Shown: positions 53,975-62,456 of the stretch, in pieces
How positions within the stretch are numbered: position 1 is the stretch's first letter
How the letters are laid out: every line of letters begins with the position of its first letter
Assembly: GCA_002413785.1 (NCBI GenBank)
Contig: DHXR01000044.1
Location: forward strand, 1 to 64,000
Length of the DNA stretch: 64,000 nucleotides
From: Mucilaginibacter sp. UBA5151
GTDB lineage: Bacteria > Bacteroidota > Bacteroidia > Sphingobacteriales > Sphingobacteriaceae
Reading direction: 5' to 3'
Position numbers and translations under genes: made by a program
The notes under the pieces: model-generated
Told to the model about the DNA's origin: nothing
Database searches by the model: none
Seen by the model: the letters and a program-made list of their open reading frames with translations, nothing else

Positions 53975-55825
53975 ATGAAGAAAATTTTATTTTTTACCGC
54001 CTGCTGTCTGGCATTGGTAACGGGTCTATCGGCGCAAATTCCTGCCCTGGAACGCGTAGAACCCATGTTTTGGTGGGTGGGGATGCATAATCCTGACCTG
54101 CAACTAATAGTCCATGGCGACGATATTGCATCCCGAAAAGTAGTGTTAAATTACCCCGGTGTGAAGCTTGTTGCCATGCATAAAGTTGAAAATCCTGACT
54201 ACTTATTCCTCGATTTACGCATTTTTTCGGGCACAGTTCCGGGAACGTTCCCGATAAAATTTATTAAAGCAGGTGAAAAGGCCTTAACTTATAATTATTC
54301 ACTCAAAAAACGTGACCATTCTACAGACCGTGCACAAGGGGTAACCGATAAAGATTTGATCTACCTCATCATGCCCGATCGTTTTTCAAATGGTGATACC
54401 ACCAACGACTCATTTGCTAATATGCGCGAAAAGGGAATCCACCGTGATTCTATGTTCAGCCGGCATGGAGGAGACCTGCGGGGGATTATGAACCACCTTG
54501 ATTACCTGAAAGACCTCGGTGTAACTGCTATCTGGCTGACCCCTGCCATTGAAAATGATGAACCCCATGCATCCTATCATGGCTATGCGGTGACCGATCA
54601 TTATAAAATTGACGCCAGGTTTGGCACCAATGCCCTTTACAAACAATTTGTTGACAAATGCCATGCTATGGGGCTGAAAGTGGTGATGGACCTTGTGCAT
54701 AACCATGCAGGTACCGAAGGCTATACCATCAGCGATATGCCTATGAAAAGCTGGGTACACCAATGGCCCAAATATACCACATCGAACTTCAGGGATGCTG
54801 TAGATATGGACCCGCATGTTTCGCCGATGGACAGGAAAATTATGCAGGATGGTTGGTTTGATCACCGTATGGCTGATATGAACGAGAATAACCCTTATTT
54901 GCAAAAATTTTTAACCCAAAACCATATCTGGTGGGTGGAATATTCGGGCGTTGATGGTTTCAGGCTGGATACTTATCCTTACAATGACCCGGGCTATATG
55001 GCCCAATGGGCACAGGATGTAAAGGCGGAATTTCCGCATCTCTCCATATTTGGCGAAACGTTGGTATGGTCGGCTGCCAACCAGGCTTTTTTCACAGAGG
55101 GAAAAACGGTTAATCAGAAGTTGGACACCCATTTGCCCGGCATTACCGACGGCGTTTGGAAAGAGGCCGTTTATGACGCGCTGAACGCCAAAGAGGGCTG
55201 GACAGAAGGTGTAAACCGTTTGTATGCTGTTATGGCCCAGGACTTCCTGTATAAAGACCCAACAAAAAACACCATTTTTCTGGATAACCACGATATGAGC
55301 CGCTTTCTTTCAGTAGTCGGCGGGGATATGAATAAATACAGATCGGGAATGGCTATGCTGATGACTATGCGTGGTGTGCCGCAAATGTATTATGGCGATG
55401 AGATCTTAATGAAAAACTATTCAAACCCTGACGGTTTGGTCCGCTCGGATTTCCCCGGAGGATGGGCCGGCGATAAGGTGAATAAATTCACCGCTGAAGG
55501 CCGTACCACCGCCGAAAATGATGCATTTAATTACGTTCGTAAGCTGGCAAATTACCGGAAAAACACCACCGCCCTGCAAACCGGTAAATTAATGCAGTTT
55601 ATCCCTGAACAGGGTATTTATGTTTATTTCAGGTATGATGATAAAAAAACAGTAATGGTGGTTTATAACAGCCGCGATAATGAACAAACAACCACTACGG
55701 CCAGATATTTTGAGCGGATAAAAGGCGCTAAAAAGGCAATGAACGTAATCACCGGTGAAACTATTGATTTATCGAAGTTAACCATTCCCGGAAAATCAAC
55801 ATTGGTTTTGGAACTGGTTAATTGA
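53975..55825 (+). CDS. susA: SusA-like GH13 neopullulanase/cyclomaltodextrinase
   Basis: A 616-aa protein with a signal peptide (about 1-21, ending SAQ). An N-terminal cyclomaltodextrinase-type Ig fold (about 22-115) precedes the GH13 barrel: LIYLIMPDRFSNGD, VMDLVHNH, the nucleophile in DGFRLD (D332), the acid in FGETLVW (E361) and FLDNHDMSR (D440). A C-terminal all-beta domain follows. All catalytic residues are present. It is probably periplasmic and opens maltodextrins, cyclodextrins or pullulan fragments. First in the maltodextrin cluster. Confidence 0.92.
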   Translation: MKKILFFTACCLALVTGLSAQIPALERVEPMFWWVGMHNPDLQLIVHGDDIASRKVVLNYPGVKLVAMHKVENPDYLFLDLRIFSGTVPGTFPIKFIKAGEKALTYNYSLKKRDHSTDRAQGVTDKDLIYLIMPDRFSNGDTTNDSFANMREKGIHRDSMFSRHGGDLRGIMNHLDYLKDLGVTAIWLTPAIENDEPHASYHGYAVTDHYKIDARFGTNALYKQFVDKCHAMGLKVVMDLVHNHAGTEGYTISDMPMKSWVHQWPKYTTSNFRDAVDMDPHVSPMDRKIMQDGWFDHRMADMNENNPYLQKFLTQNHIWWVEYSGVDGFRLDTYPYNDPGYMAQWAQDVKAEFPHLSIFGETLVWSAANQAFFTEGKTVNQKLDTHLPGITDGVWKEAVYDALNAKEGWTEGVNRLYAVMAQDFLYKDPTKNTIFLDNHDMSRFLSVVGGDMNKYRSGMAMLMTMRGVPQMYYGDEILMKNYSNPDGLVRSDFPGGWAGDKVNKFTAEGRTTAENDAFNYVRKLANYRKNTTALQTGKLMQFIPEQGIYVYFRYDDKKTVMVVYNSRDNEQTTTTARYFERIKGAKKAMNVITGETIDLSKLTIPGKSTLVLELVN

Positions 55826-56002
55826 TAGCTGCTAACAGGAAATTGGAATGCCAGGTTAAGCAGGGCTATTTACAATTTGATAATTAAGAAGTAATTTTTG
55901 AGGATATATAAATAGGAATGAGGTTTTTTAAGGTGAATATTTAGGGAATTGGCAAAATTTACTGCTACCAGCCCTATTATAACCTGTTAATCTCTAATTA
56001 AT

Positions 56003-56010
56003 TAAATTTG
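56003..56010 (+). promoter_or_regulatory. Minus-7 element of the pgmB operon
   Basis: TAAATTTG followed by CGC, an exact match 11 nt before the ATG at 56022; the 5' leader would be only a few bases long. Confidence 0.6.
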
Positions 56011-56021
56011 CGCTATAAAGA

Positions 56022-56672
56022 ATGAGTATTATTAAAGCCTGTATTTTTGACCTTGATGGTGTAATTGTTGATACGGCGGTCTACCACTATAAAGCCTGGA
56101 AACATTTAGCAAACGAATTAGGATTTGATCTTTCAGAAGAAGATAACGAAAAATTGAAAGGGGTGAGTCGCGTTCGCTCACTGGAACTGATATTGCAATG
56201 GGGCGGGGTTACCAAAACCCCTGCCGAACAGGAAGAACTCGCAACAAAGAAAAACGGGTGGTATGTGGAAATGATCAGTCACATGACCCCAGCCGAGATA
56301 TTGCCCGGCGCTAAAGAATTTTTGGAAACATGCAGGGCAGCCGGGCTGAAAACCGCTTTAGGCTCGGCCAGCAAAAACTCAATGACCATACTGAAAAAAA
56401 TTAATATCGCAGGTTTATTTGACGCGGTGATAGACGGTAATATGGTAAGCAAGCCCAAACCCGATCCCGAAGTATTTTTAAAAGGCGCCGAAGCTTTACA
56501 CGTTGCACCTGCTGAATGCGTAGTATTTGAAGACGCTATAGCCGGCATTGAAGCAGCCATCAGCGGCGGTATGAAAGCAGTAGGCATTGGATCGCCCACG
56601 GTACTTACTGAGGCTGATTTAGTGGTGAGCGGTTTGAATGAAATGAGTTTAGAAAAGTTGAGTACACTATAG
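56022..56672 (+). CDS. pgmB: Beta-phosphoglucomutase
   Basis: A 216-aa HAD-family enzyme. D10 and D12 in FDLDGVIVDTA are the phospho-accepting and acid/base aspartates, and VDTAVYHYKAWKHLA fits the cap of beta-PGM. Later motifs ALGSASKNS and KPKPDPEVFLKGAE are conserved. It converts beta-glucose 1-phosphate to glucose 6-phosphate. The next gene (21 nt on) encodes a GH65 phosphorylase that yields the substrate, so this pair forms a classic maltose-phosphorolysis module. Confidence 0.94.
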   Translation: MSIIKACIFDLDGVIVDTAVYHYKAWKHLANELGFDLSEEDNEKLKGVSRVRSLELILQWGGVTKTPAEQEELATKKNGWYVEMISHMTPAEILPGAKEFLETCRAAGLKTALGSASKNSMTILKKINIAGLFDAVIDGNMVSKPKPDPEVFLKGAEALHVAPAECVVFEDAIAGIEAAISGGMKAVGIGSPTVLTEADLVVSGLNEMSLEKLSTL

Positions 56673-56693
56673 AAGAAATTATTACAATAAAGA

Positions 56694-59003
56694 ATGAAGG
56701 ACTACATTGAAGTTGATGAGTGGAGGATAATAGAACAAGGCTTTAATCCGCATCATAATAAAGTATCTGAGAGCATATTCAGCCTGGGGAATGGCCGTAT
56801 GGGCCAGCGGGCTAACTTTGAAGAAGCATACAGCGGTGAAACCTTGCAGGGCAATTATATTGCCGGCGTATATTATCCTGATAAAACCCGTGTTGGATGG
56901 TGGAAAAACGGTTATCCCGAATATTTTGCCAAAGTGCTTAATGCTGCTAACTGGATTGGCATCGATATTTTAATTGACGGTGAGCAACTCGACCTGGCTA
57001 AGTGTGAGGTGATTAGTTTCAGGCGGGAGCTGAATATGAAGGCGGGTTACCTTAAAAGAAACTTCACTGCAAAAACTGTAAATGGCAAACAGGTAGAGGT
57101 TGAGTCGATCCGTTTTTGCAGTATGGCTGATGACGAAACTGGCGCCATTAAATATAGCATTACGCCTTTAAACTTTGACGGAACTTTAATCATTACACCG
57201 TTTATTGATGGCGATATAGCCAATAAGGATTCAAACTATGATGAAAAATTTTGGGATGAAGTAAAAAAAGAAACCTGGGTCAATGGCGGTTACGTACAAT
57301 TGCGAACCAAAAAAACCGGGTTCGAGGTTGCCACCGGTATGCAATTCAGCATTTTGCAGAGAGGAAAAACTACCAGCCCAATAACGCAGCCGATTGAAAA
57401 AGAAAAATATATCGCCGCCAAAGTTGAGGTACCGGTAACCAAAGGTCAAAGCATTACCCTCATCAAATATGCAGCAAACCTTTCCTCTCAAAACTATAAG
57501 GCTGCTGAACTTGCCGGCAATCTAAAACAAACCTTGTCGCAAATCAGCGAAAAAGGTTTTGAAACCATGCTTGCCGAACAGGCCGGAACCTGGGCCAAAA
57601 AATGGGAGCATAATGATATTATTATTGAAGGTGACGTTGCTGCGCAACAGGCTATCCGGTTTAATATTTTTCAACTTAACCAAACTTATACCGGCGAAGA
57701 CGACCGTTTAAACATCGGCCCCAAGGGTTTCACCGGCGAAAAATACGGAGGCTCCACCTATTGGGATACTGAAGCCTATTGTGTGCCTTTTTACCTATCG
57801 ACTGCCGATCAAAAAGTAACACGCAACCTGCTCTTATACCGTTACAAACAATTGGGCAAAGCTATTGAGAATGCCGGATTGCTTGGTTTTAAGGATGGTG
57901 CGGCACTGTACCCCATGGTTACCATGGATGGCACGGAATGTCATAATGAATGGGAGATCACATTTGAAGAGATCCACCGTAACGGGGCAATTGCATACGC
58001 TATCTTTAATTATGTGAGGTACACCGGCGATGAAGCTTACCTTGCCGATTATGGTTTGGAGGTATTAATTGCCATTGCGCGTTTCTGGGCACAAAGGGTA
58101 AACTGGTCAAATGCCAGGCAGCAATATGTAATGCTGGGCGTAACCGGGCCAAACGAGTACGAAAATAATGTAAACAACAACTGGTACACCAATAAACTGG
58201 CAACCTGGTGCATGCAATATACTATAGAGGTTGCCGGAAAAGTAAAAGCCGCCGATCCGGAAAAATATGAGGCCCTGGTTAGCAAATTAAGCTTCAACGA
58301 AGCTGAAGAAACTGCGAAATTTAGGGAGATCATTGCGAAAATGTATTTCCCTTATGACGAAACAAACCAGGTTTTTTTACAGCAGGACGGGTATATGGAT
58401 AAAGAACAAATTTTGGTTAAAGATTTACCTGCCGGTGAGCGCCCCATCAACCAAAAGTGGAGCTGGGACAGGATACTGCGCTCATGCTTTATAAAACAGG
58501 CAGATGTTTTGCAGGGAATTTACTTTTTTGAAGACCAGTACGATATAGATACCATCCGCCGTAATTTTGATTTTTATGAGGCCCGCACGGTACATGAATC
58601 GTCCCTATCGCCATGTGTACACGCTATTTTGGCTGCAAAATTGGGTGATGAGGCGCGTGCTTATGAATTTTATCTCCGTACGTCGCGCCTTGATCTGGAT
58701 GATTATAATAACGATACCGAAGACGGCTGTCATATCACTTCGATGGCCGGTACGTGGATGTCGGTAATCGAAGGGTTTGGTGGTATGCGTGTACATGACG
58801 GTAAACTTTCATTCCAGCCCTTTTTGCCCGGTAAGTGGCAATCATTCTCGTTCCATATCGGGTTCAGGGGTACCTTGCTCAATATTAAAGTAAATAAGGA
58901 TGGGGTGCAGATAAAAAACCTTTCGGGCAATGAAACAACTGTACTGGTTTATGATAAAGAGCACTTGGTAAAAGCAAATGATGAACTATCGGTTGAAGCC
59001 TAA
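56694..59003 (+). CDS. GH65 glycoside phosphorylase (maltose phosphorylase type)
   Basis: A 769-aa protein of GH65 length. The N-terminal beta-sandwich starts RIIEQGFNPHHNKVSESIFSLGNGRMG, the (alpha/alpha)6 barrel contains YWDTEAYCVPFYL, and the catalytic acid stretch is HNEWEITFEEIHRNG (residues 417-431). There is no signal peptide, so it is cytoplasmic. It splits an alpha-linked disaccharide with phosphate to glucose and beta-glucose 1-phosphate; pgmB upstream handles the product. Maltose is favoured by the amylases around it; kojibiose or trehalose cannot be excluded. Confidence 0.9.
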   Translation: MKDYIEVDEWRIIEQGFNPHHNKVSESIFSLGNGRMGQRANFEEAYSGETLQGNYIAGVYYPDKTRVGWWKNGYPEYFAKVLNAANWIGIDILIDGEQLDLAKCEVISFRRELNMKAGYLKRNFTAKTVNGKQVEVESIRFCSMADDETGAIKYSITPLNFDGTLIITPFIDGDIANKDSNYDEKFWDEVKKETWVNGGYVQLRTKKTGFEVATGMQFSILQRGKTTSPITQPIEKEKYIAAKVEVPVTKGQSITLIKYAANLSSQNYKAAELAGNLKQTLSQISEKGFETMLAEQAGTWAKKWEHNDIIIEGDVAAQQAIRFNIFQLNQTYTGEDDRLNIGPKGFTGEKYGGSTYWDTEAYCVPFYLSTADQKVTRNLLLYRYKQLGKAIENAGLLGFKDGAALYPMVTMDGTECHNEWEITFEEIHRNGAIAYAIFNYVRYTGDEAYLADYGLEVLIAIARFWAQRVNWSNARQQYVMLGVTGPNEYENNVNNNWYTNKLATWCMQYTIEVAGKVKAADPEKYEALVSKLSFNEAEETAKFREIIAKMYFPYDETNQVFLQQDGYMDKEQILVKDLPAGERPINQKWSWDRILRSCFIKQADVLQGIYFFEDQYDIDTIRRNFDFYEARTVHESSLSPCVHAILAAKLGDEARAYEFYLRTSRLDLDDYNNDTEDGCHITSMAGTWMSVIEGFGGMRVHDGKLSFQPFLPGKWQSFSFHIGFRGTLLNIKVNKDGVQIKNLSGNETTVLVYDKEHLVKANDELSVEA

Positions 59004-59014
59004 ATGACCACAAA

Positions 59015-60838
59015 ATGTTGCCCGGAAAATTTTCTATTATTTTTTGTATTATCACGGCATCATTGATACCTGATTATTTATTTTCCCAGGTACAACATTC
59101 AGCGCAAAACAAAACAATGGAACAAACGCCAGCCTGTAATAAACTTATAATATACCAGTTACTGCCCCGGTATTTCGGGAATACCCAAACGTTAAATAAA
59201 CAATACGGATCAATTGAAGAAAATGGTTCCGGAAAGTTTAATGACATCAGTGACAAAGCCCTGCACGAAATTAAAAAGATGGGCTTTACGCATGTATGGT
59301 TCACCGGAATAATTGAACATGCAACCATGACGGATTACTCCGCATTCGGGATAAAATCCGATGATCCTGATGTGGTGAAAGGCCGGGCGGGTTCGCCTTA
59401 CGCCATAAAAGATTATTATGAAGTTGACCCTGATCTGGCTGTTGATGTAAAAAACCGGATGCAGGAATATGAGGCGCTCATAAAACGCACCCATGACAAC
59501 GGCCTAAAGGTGATTATGGACCTTGTGCCAAACCATGTGGCCCGTACATATACATCAGACGTAAAACCGGCTGGCGTTCGTGACTTTGGTCAGGATGATG
59601 ATAAATCAAAAGCATTTGATCCTAAAAATGATTTTTATTATGTGCCGGGTCAGGCATTTGCGGTGCCGCAAGGTTACAATGCGGGAGGTGATGGTTTTAA
59701 AAGTCTGCTGAAGGACGGAAAATTTGATGAAAACCCTGCCAAAGCAACAGGTAATGATGTATTCAGCGCAACACCCTCCATCAACGACTGGTTTGAAACC
59801 ATGAAACTGAATTATGGTGTTGATTATCAAAACGGACGCAGCCCGCATTTTGACCCGATACCTCCGCTTTGGAACAAGATATTTGATATTTTACATTACT
59901 GGAGCGCGAAAGGTGTGGATGGCTTCCGCTGTGATATGGTGGAGATGGTGCCGTTTGAATTTTGGGGATGGGTAATCCCCAAATTAAAAGCCGAATATCC
60001 CAATATCATATTTATCGGCGAAGCCTACAATGCAGGTCTCTACAGCAAATACATTAATACCGGTAAGTTTGATTACCTGTATGATAAGGTAGGTTTGTAT
60101 GAAGCGATAAGGCACCTCACCTGTAACGACCTAAATTCAAGCACCTGGGATATTAACCGGGTATGGAACCAGGACACCACCGGGATAGATGAACACATGC
60201 TGCGCTTTATGGAAAACCATGATGAGCAACGCATTGCTTCCTCTTATTTTGCCGGTAACCCCTGGCTGGCCGTACCGGGGATGATAGTAACAACAACCTT
60301 GTCAACCGGCCCGGTGATGGTTTATAGCGGACAGGAAGTAGGTGAACCGGCCAAAGGTACTGAAGGTTTCAACGGTGATGACGGGCGCACCACCATATTT
60401 GATTACTGGGGCGTGCCCGAACATCAGAAATGGATGAATAAAGGGAAGTTTGATGGCGGACAATTGTCTGATGATCAAAAAAAATTACGCAGCTTTTATG
60501 GAAAATTGCTAAATGCCGTGCATAATAATGAGGCTTTAGGTTCGGGTAAATTCTGGGAATTGATGATGGCCAACGAGCATCAGCCGGGATTTGACCAGCA
60601 TTTATATATCTTCCTTCGTTATACCGCTAAACAACGTATATTAGTGATAACCAATTTTAACCGCAGCGAACGCAATATAAGGGTAAAACTGCCGGATGAT
60701 TTGTTAAACCAATTGAATTTAGGCAAAAAAGTGGCATTTACAGATTTGTTGAGCGGGAATAATTATAATACCGATAATATAAAAGACGGAGTTAATATAA
60801 CGTTGCCGGCGTCAGGCGGTATGTTGCTTAGCTTTTAG
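59015..60838 (+). CDS. Second GH13 alpha-amylase-family enzyme
   Basis: A 607-aa protein with a signal peptide (about 1-24, ending FSQ). The GH13 motifs are VMDLVPNHVA, DGFRCDMVEM (nucleophile aspartate), FIGEAYN (acid glutamate) and FMENHDEQR. It has no N-terminal cyclomaltodextrinase domain, and the substrate pocket (TGIIEHATMTDYS, AGGDGF) differs from the SusA-like enzyme, so the two may have different roles. It starts 11 nt after the GH65 gene, in the same operon. Confidence 0.9.
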   Translation: MLPGKFSIIFCIITASLIPDYLFSQVQHSAQNKTMEQTPACNKLIIYQLLPRYFGNTQTLNKQYGSIEENGSGKFNDISDKALHEIKKMGFTHVWFTGIIEHATMTDYSAFGIKSDDPDVVKGRAGSPYAIKDYYEVDPDLAVDVKNRMQEYEALIKRTHDNGLKVIMDLVPNHVARTYTSDVKPAGVRDFGQDDDKSKAFDPKNDFYYVPGQAFAVPQGYNAGGDGFKSLLKDGKFDENPAKATGNDVFSATPSINDWFETMKLNYGVDYQNGRSPHFDPIPPLWNKIFDILHYWSAKGVDGFRCDMVEMVPFEFWGWVIPKLKAEYPNIIFIGEAYNAGLYSKYINTGKFDYLYDKVGLYEAIRHLTCNDLNSSTWDINRVWNQDTTGIDEHMLRFMENHDEQRIASSYFAGNPWLAVPGMIVTTTLSTGPVMVYSGQEVGEPAKGTEGFNGDDGRTTIFDYWGVPEHQKWMNKGKFDGGQLSDDQKKLRSFYGKLLNAVHNNEALGSGKFWELMMANEHQPGFDQHLYIFLRYTAKQRILVITNFNRSERNIRVKLPDDLLNQLNLGKKVAFTDLLSGNNYNTDNIKDGVNITLPASGGMLLSF

Positions 60839-60840
60839 TT

Positions 60841-60918
60841 GTCTGAATCAGCATTTGCAGGATTTTGGAATTAACAGAATTCTGAAAATTCTTTAATTCT
60901 GAAAATTCTGATTCAGAC
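60841..60918. repeat. Inverted repeat GTCTGAATCAG / CTGATTCAGAC
   Basis: Perfect 11-bp arms (60841-60851 and 60908-60918) enclose several GAATTCTGAAAATTC-like words. It may act as a weak terminator after the GH13 gene, but the AT-rich core resembles dispersed repeats. Confidence 0.55.
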
Positions 60919-60968
60919 AATAAAAAAACAACCTGATAACCAATAAACAATTGAACCAAATATAAATT

Positions 60969-62336
60969 ATGGCAACACGCATCATCATTCAAAAACCGAG
61001 AATGAGTTTTTGGCAGATATGGAACATGAGTTTCGGCTTTCTGGGTATTCAGTTTGGCTTTGCTTTGCAAAACGGCTATGCAAGCAGCATCTTACTGACA
61101 TTTGGCGCTAAAGTTGAGAATTTATCCTGGTTTTGGCTGGCAGCACCCCTTACCGGCATGATTATCCAGCCAATTATCGGCCATTATAGCGACCATACCT
61201 GGAACAGGTTAGGGCGCAGGCGTCCGTATTTTTTAGCGGGTGCAATTTTATCCGGCCTGGCCTTATGCTTTTTACCCAATTCATCAGGATTGGCTTTTCT
61301 TATACCGCCAATAATAGTTGGCGCAGGTATGTTAATGATTATGGATGCATCGTTTAATGTGGCGATGGAACCATTCAGGGCCTTGGTTGCTGATAATTTA
61401 CCTGAGAGTCAGCATACTATGGGGTTTTCACTGCAAACATGTTTAATTGGAGTTGGCGCGATAATCGGGTCATCTTTGCCTTCGATTTTAACTAACTGGT
61501 TTCATGTATCTAATACTGCGCCTAAGGGTTTCGTATCCCATAATCTTTTATACTCCTTTTATGCGGGCGGCATAATACTGATAGGTTGTATTTTGTGGAC
61601 GGTGATCAAAACAAAAGAATACCCCCCTGATGTATATGCAACATTTCATGAAGAGGATTTGGAAGTTCCATCCCGGAAAAGTGGTCTTTCGGAGTTTTTC
61701 CATGATTTGGTTAACATGCCAAAAACCATGAAGCAACTGGGCATAGTACAGTTCTTCTCCTGGTTCGCCCTTTTCTCAATGTGGGTTTTCACAACATCAG
61801 CCATAACAGCCCATGTTTATCATTTACCCGCTAACGACACCTCATCCAGGGAATTTTCTGTTGCAAGGGATTGGGTAGGTATAATGTTCGGAGTATATAA
61901 CGCTGTTTCTGCCGTTTACGCATTATCACTTCCCTGGATTGTTAAAAAGATCAATCGCAAAAGAACACATGCTTTTTCTTTAACGATGGGCGGCATAGGC
62001 TTAATATCTATATTTTTCATACAAAATCACTACCTCTTACTTTTATCAATGGTTGGTATAGGCCTGGCCTGGGGCAGTATTTTAGCCATGCCTTACGCCA
62101 TCTTATCAAGTTCAATACCTGCAAAAAAGATAGGGGTATATATGGGACTGTTCAACTTTTTTATCACATTTCCGCAAATAGTTAACAGTGTTACAGGGAG
62201 TTTAATAGTTAAATATTTATTTCATAGTCAGGCAATCTACGGGTTGGTTATGGCTGGAGTATTAATGCTGCTTGCTGCTGTATCCGTTTTATTTGTTCAG
62301 GACGGTAAGAAAATTCAAATAATTGACAAACCCTGA
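60969..62336 (+). CDS. MFS sugar transporter (SLC45/maltose type)
   Basis: A 455-aa protein with about 12 membrane segments. The WNRLGRRRPYFLAGA loop and the MNMSFGFLGIQFGFALQNGYASSIL-like start are characteristic of the maltose/sucrose-proton symporter group. It would bring maltose or maltodextrin across the inner membrane to the GH65 phosphorylase. It lies between the GH13 and GH31 genes on the same strand, which supports this role. Substrate inferred. Confidence 0.87.
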   Translation: MATRIIIQKPRMSFWQIWNMSFGFLGIQFGFALQNGYASSILLTFGAKVENLSWFWLAAPLTGMIIQPIIGHYSDHTWNRLGRRRPYFLAGAILSGLALCFLPNSSGLAFLIPPIIVGAGMLMIMDASFNVAMEPFRALVADNLPESQHTMGFSLQTCLIGVGAIIGSSLPSILTNWFHVSNTAPKGFVSHNLLYSFYAGGIILIGCILWTVIKTKEYPPDVYATFHEEDLEVPSRKSGLSEFFHDLVNMPKTMKQLGIVQFFSWFALFSMWVFTTSAITAHVYHLPANDTSSREFSVARDWVGIMFGVYNAVSAVYALSLPWIVKKINRKRTHAFSLTMGGIGLISIFFIQNHYLLLLSMVGIGLAWGSILAMPYAILSSSIPAKKIGVYMGLFNFFITFPQIVNSVTGSLIVKYLFHSQAIYGLVMAGVLMLLAAVSVLFVQDGKKIQIIDKP

Positions 62337-62405
62337 CCGGATATTTTAAAATAAACGGGTGTAATTGGAAAAATTTTAGTTTTTAATAAATCTGCATATT
62401 GTATA

Positions 62406-62436
62406 TTGCGTCTGCCATGCACAATGTGCATATTTG
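62406..62436 (+). promoter_or_regulatory. Promoter of the GH31 gene with an embedded operator palindrome
   Basis: TTG (62406-62408) and CATATTTG (62429-62436) are 20 nt apart. Between them and overlapping the latter, ATGCACA-A-TGTGCAT (62417-62431) is a 15-bp palindrome with 7-bp arms. A repressor bound there would block initiation. Confidence 0.55.
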
Positions 62437-62456
62437 AGGTTTGACTAATAATTTTA

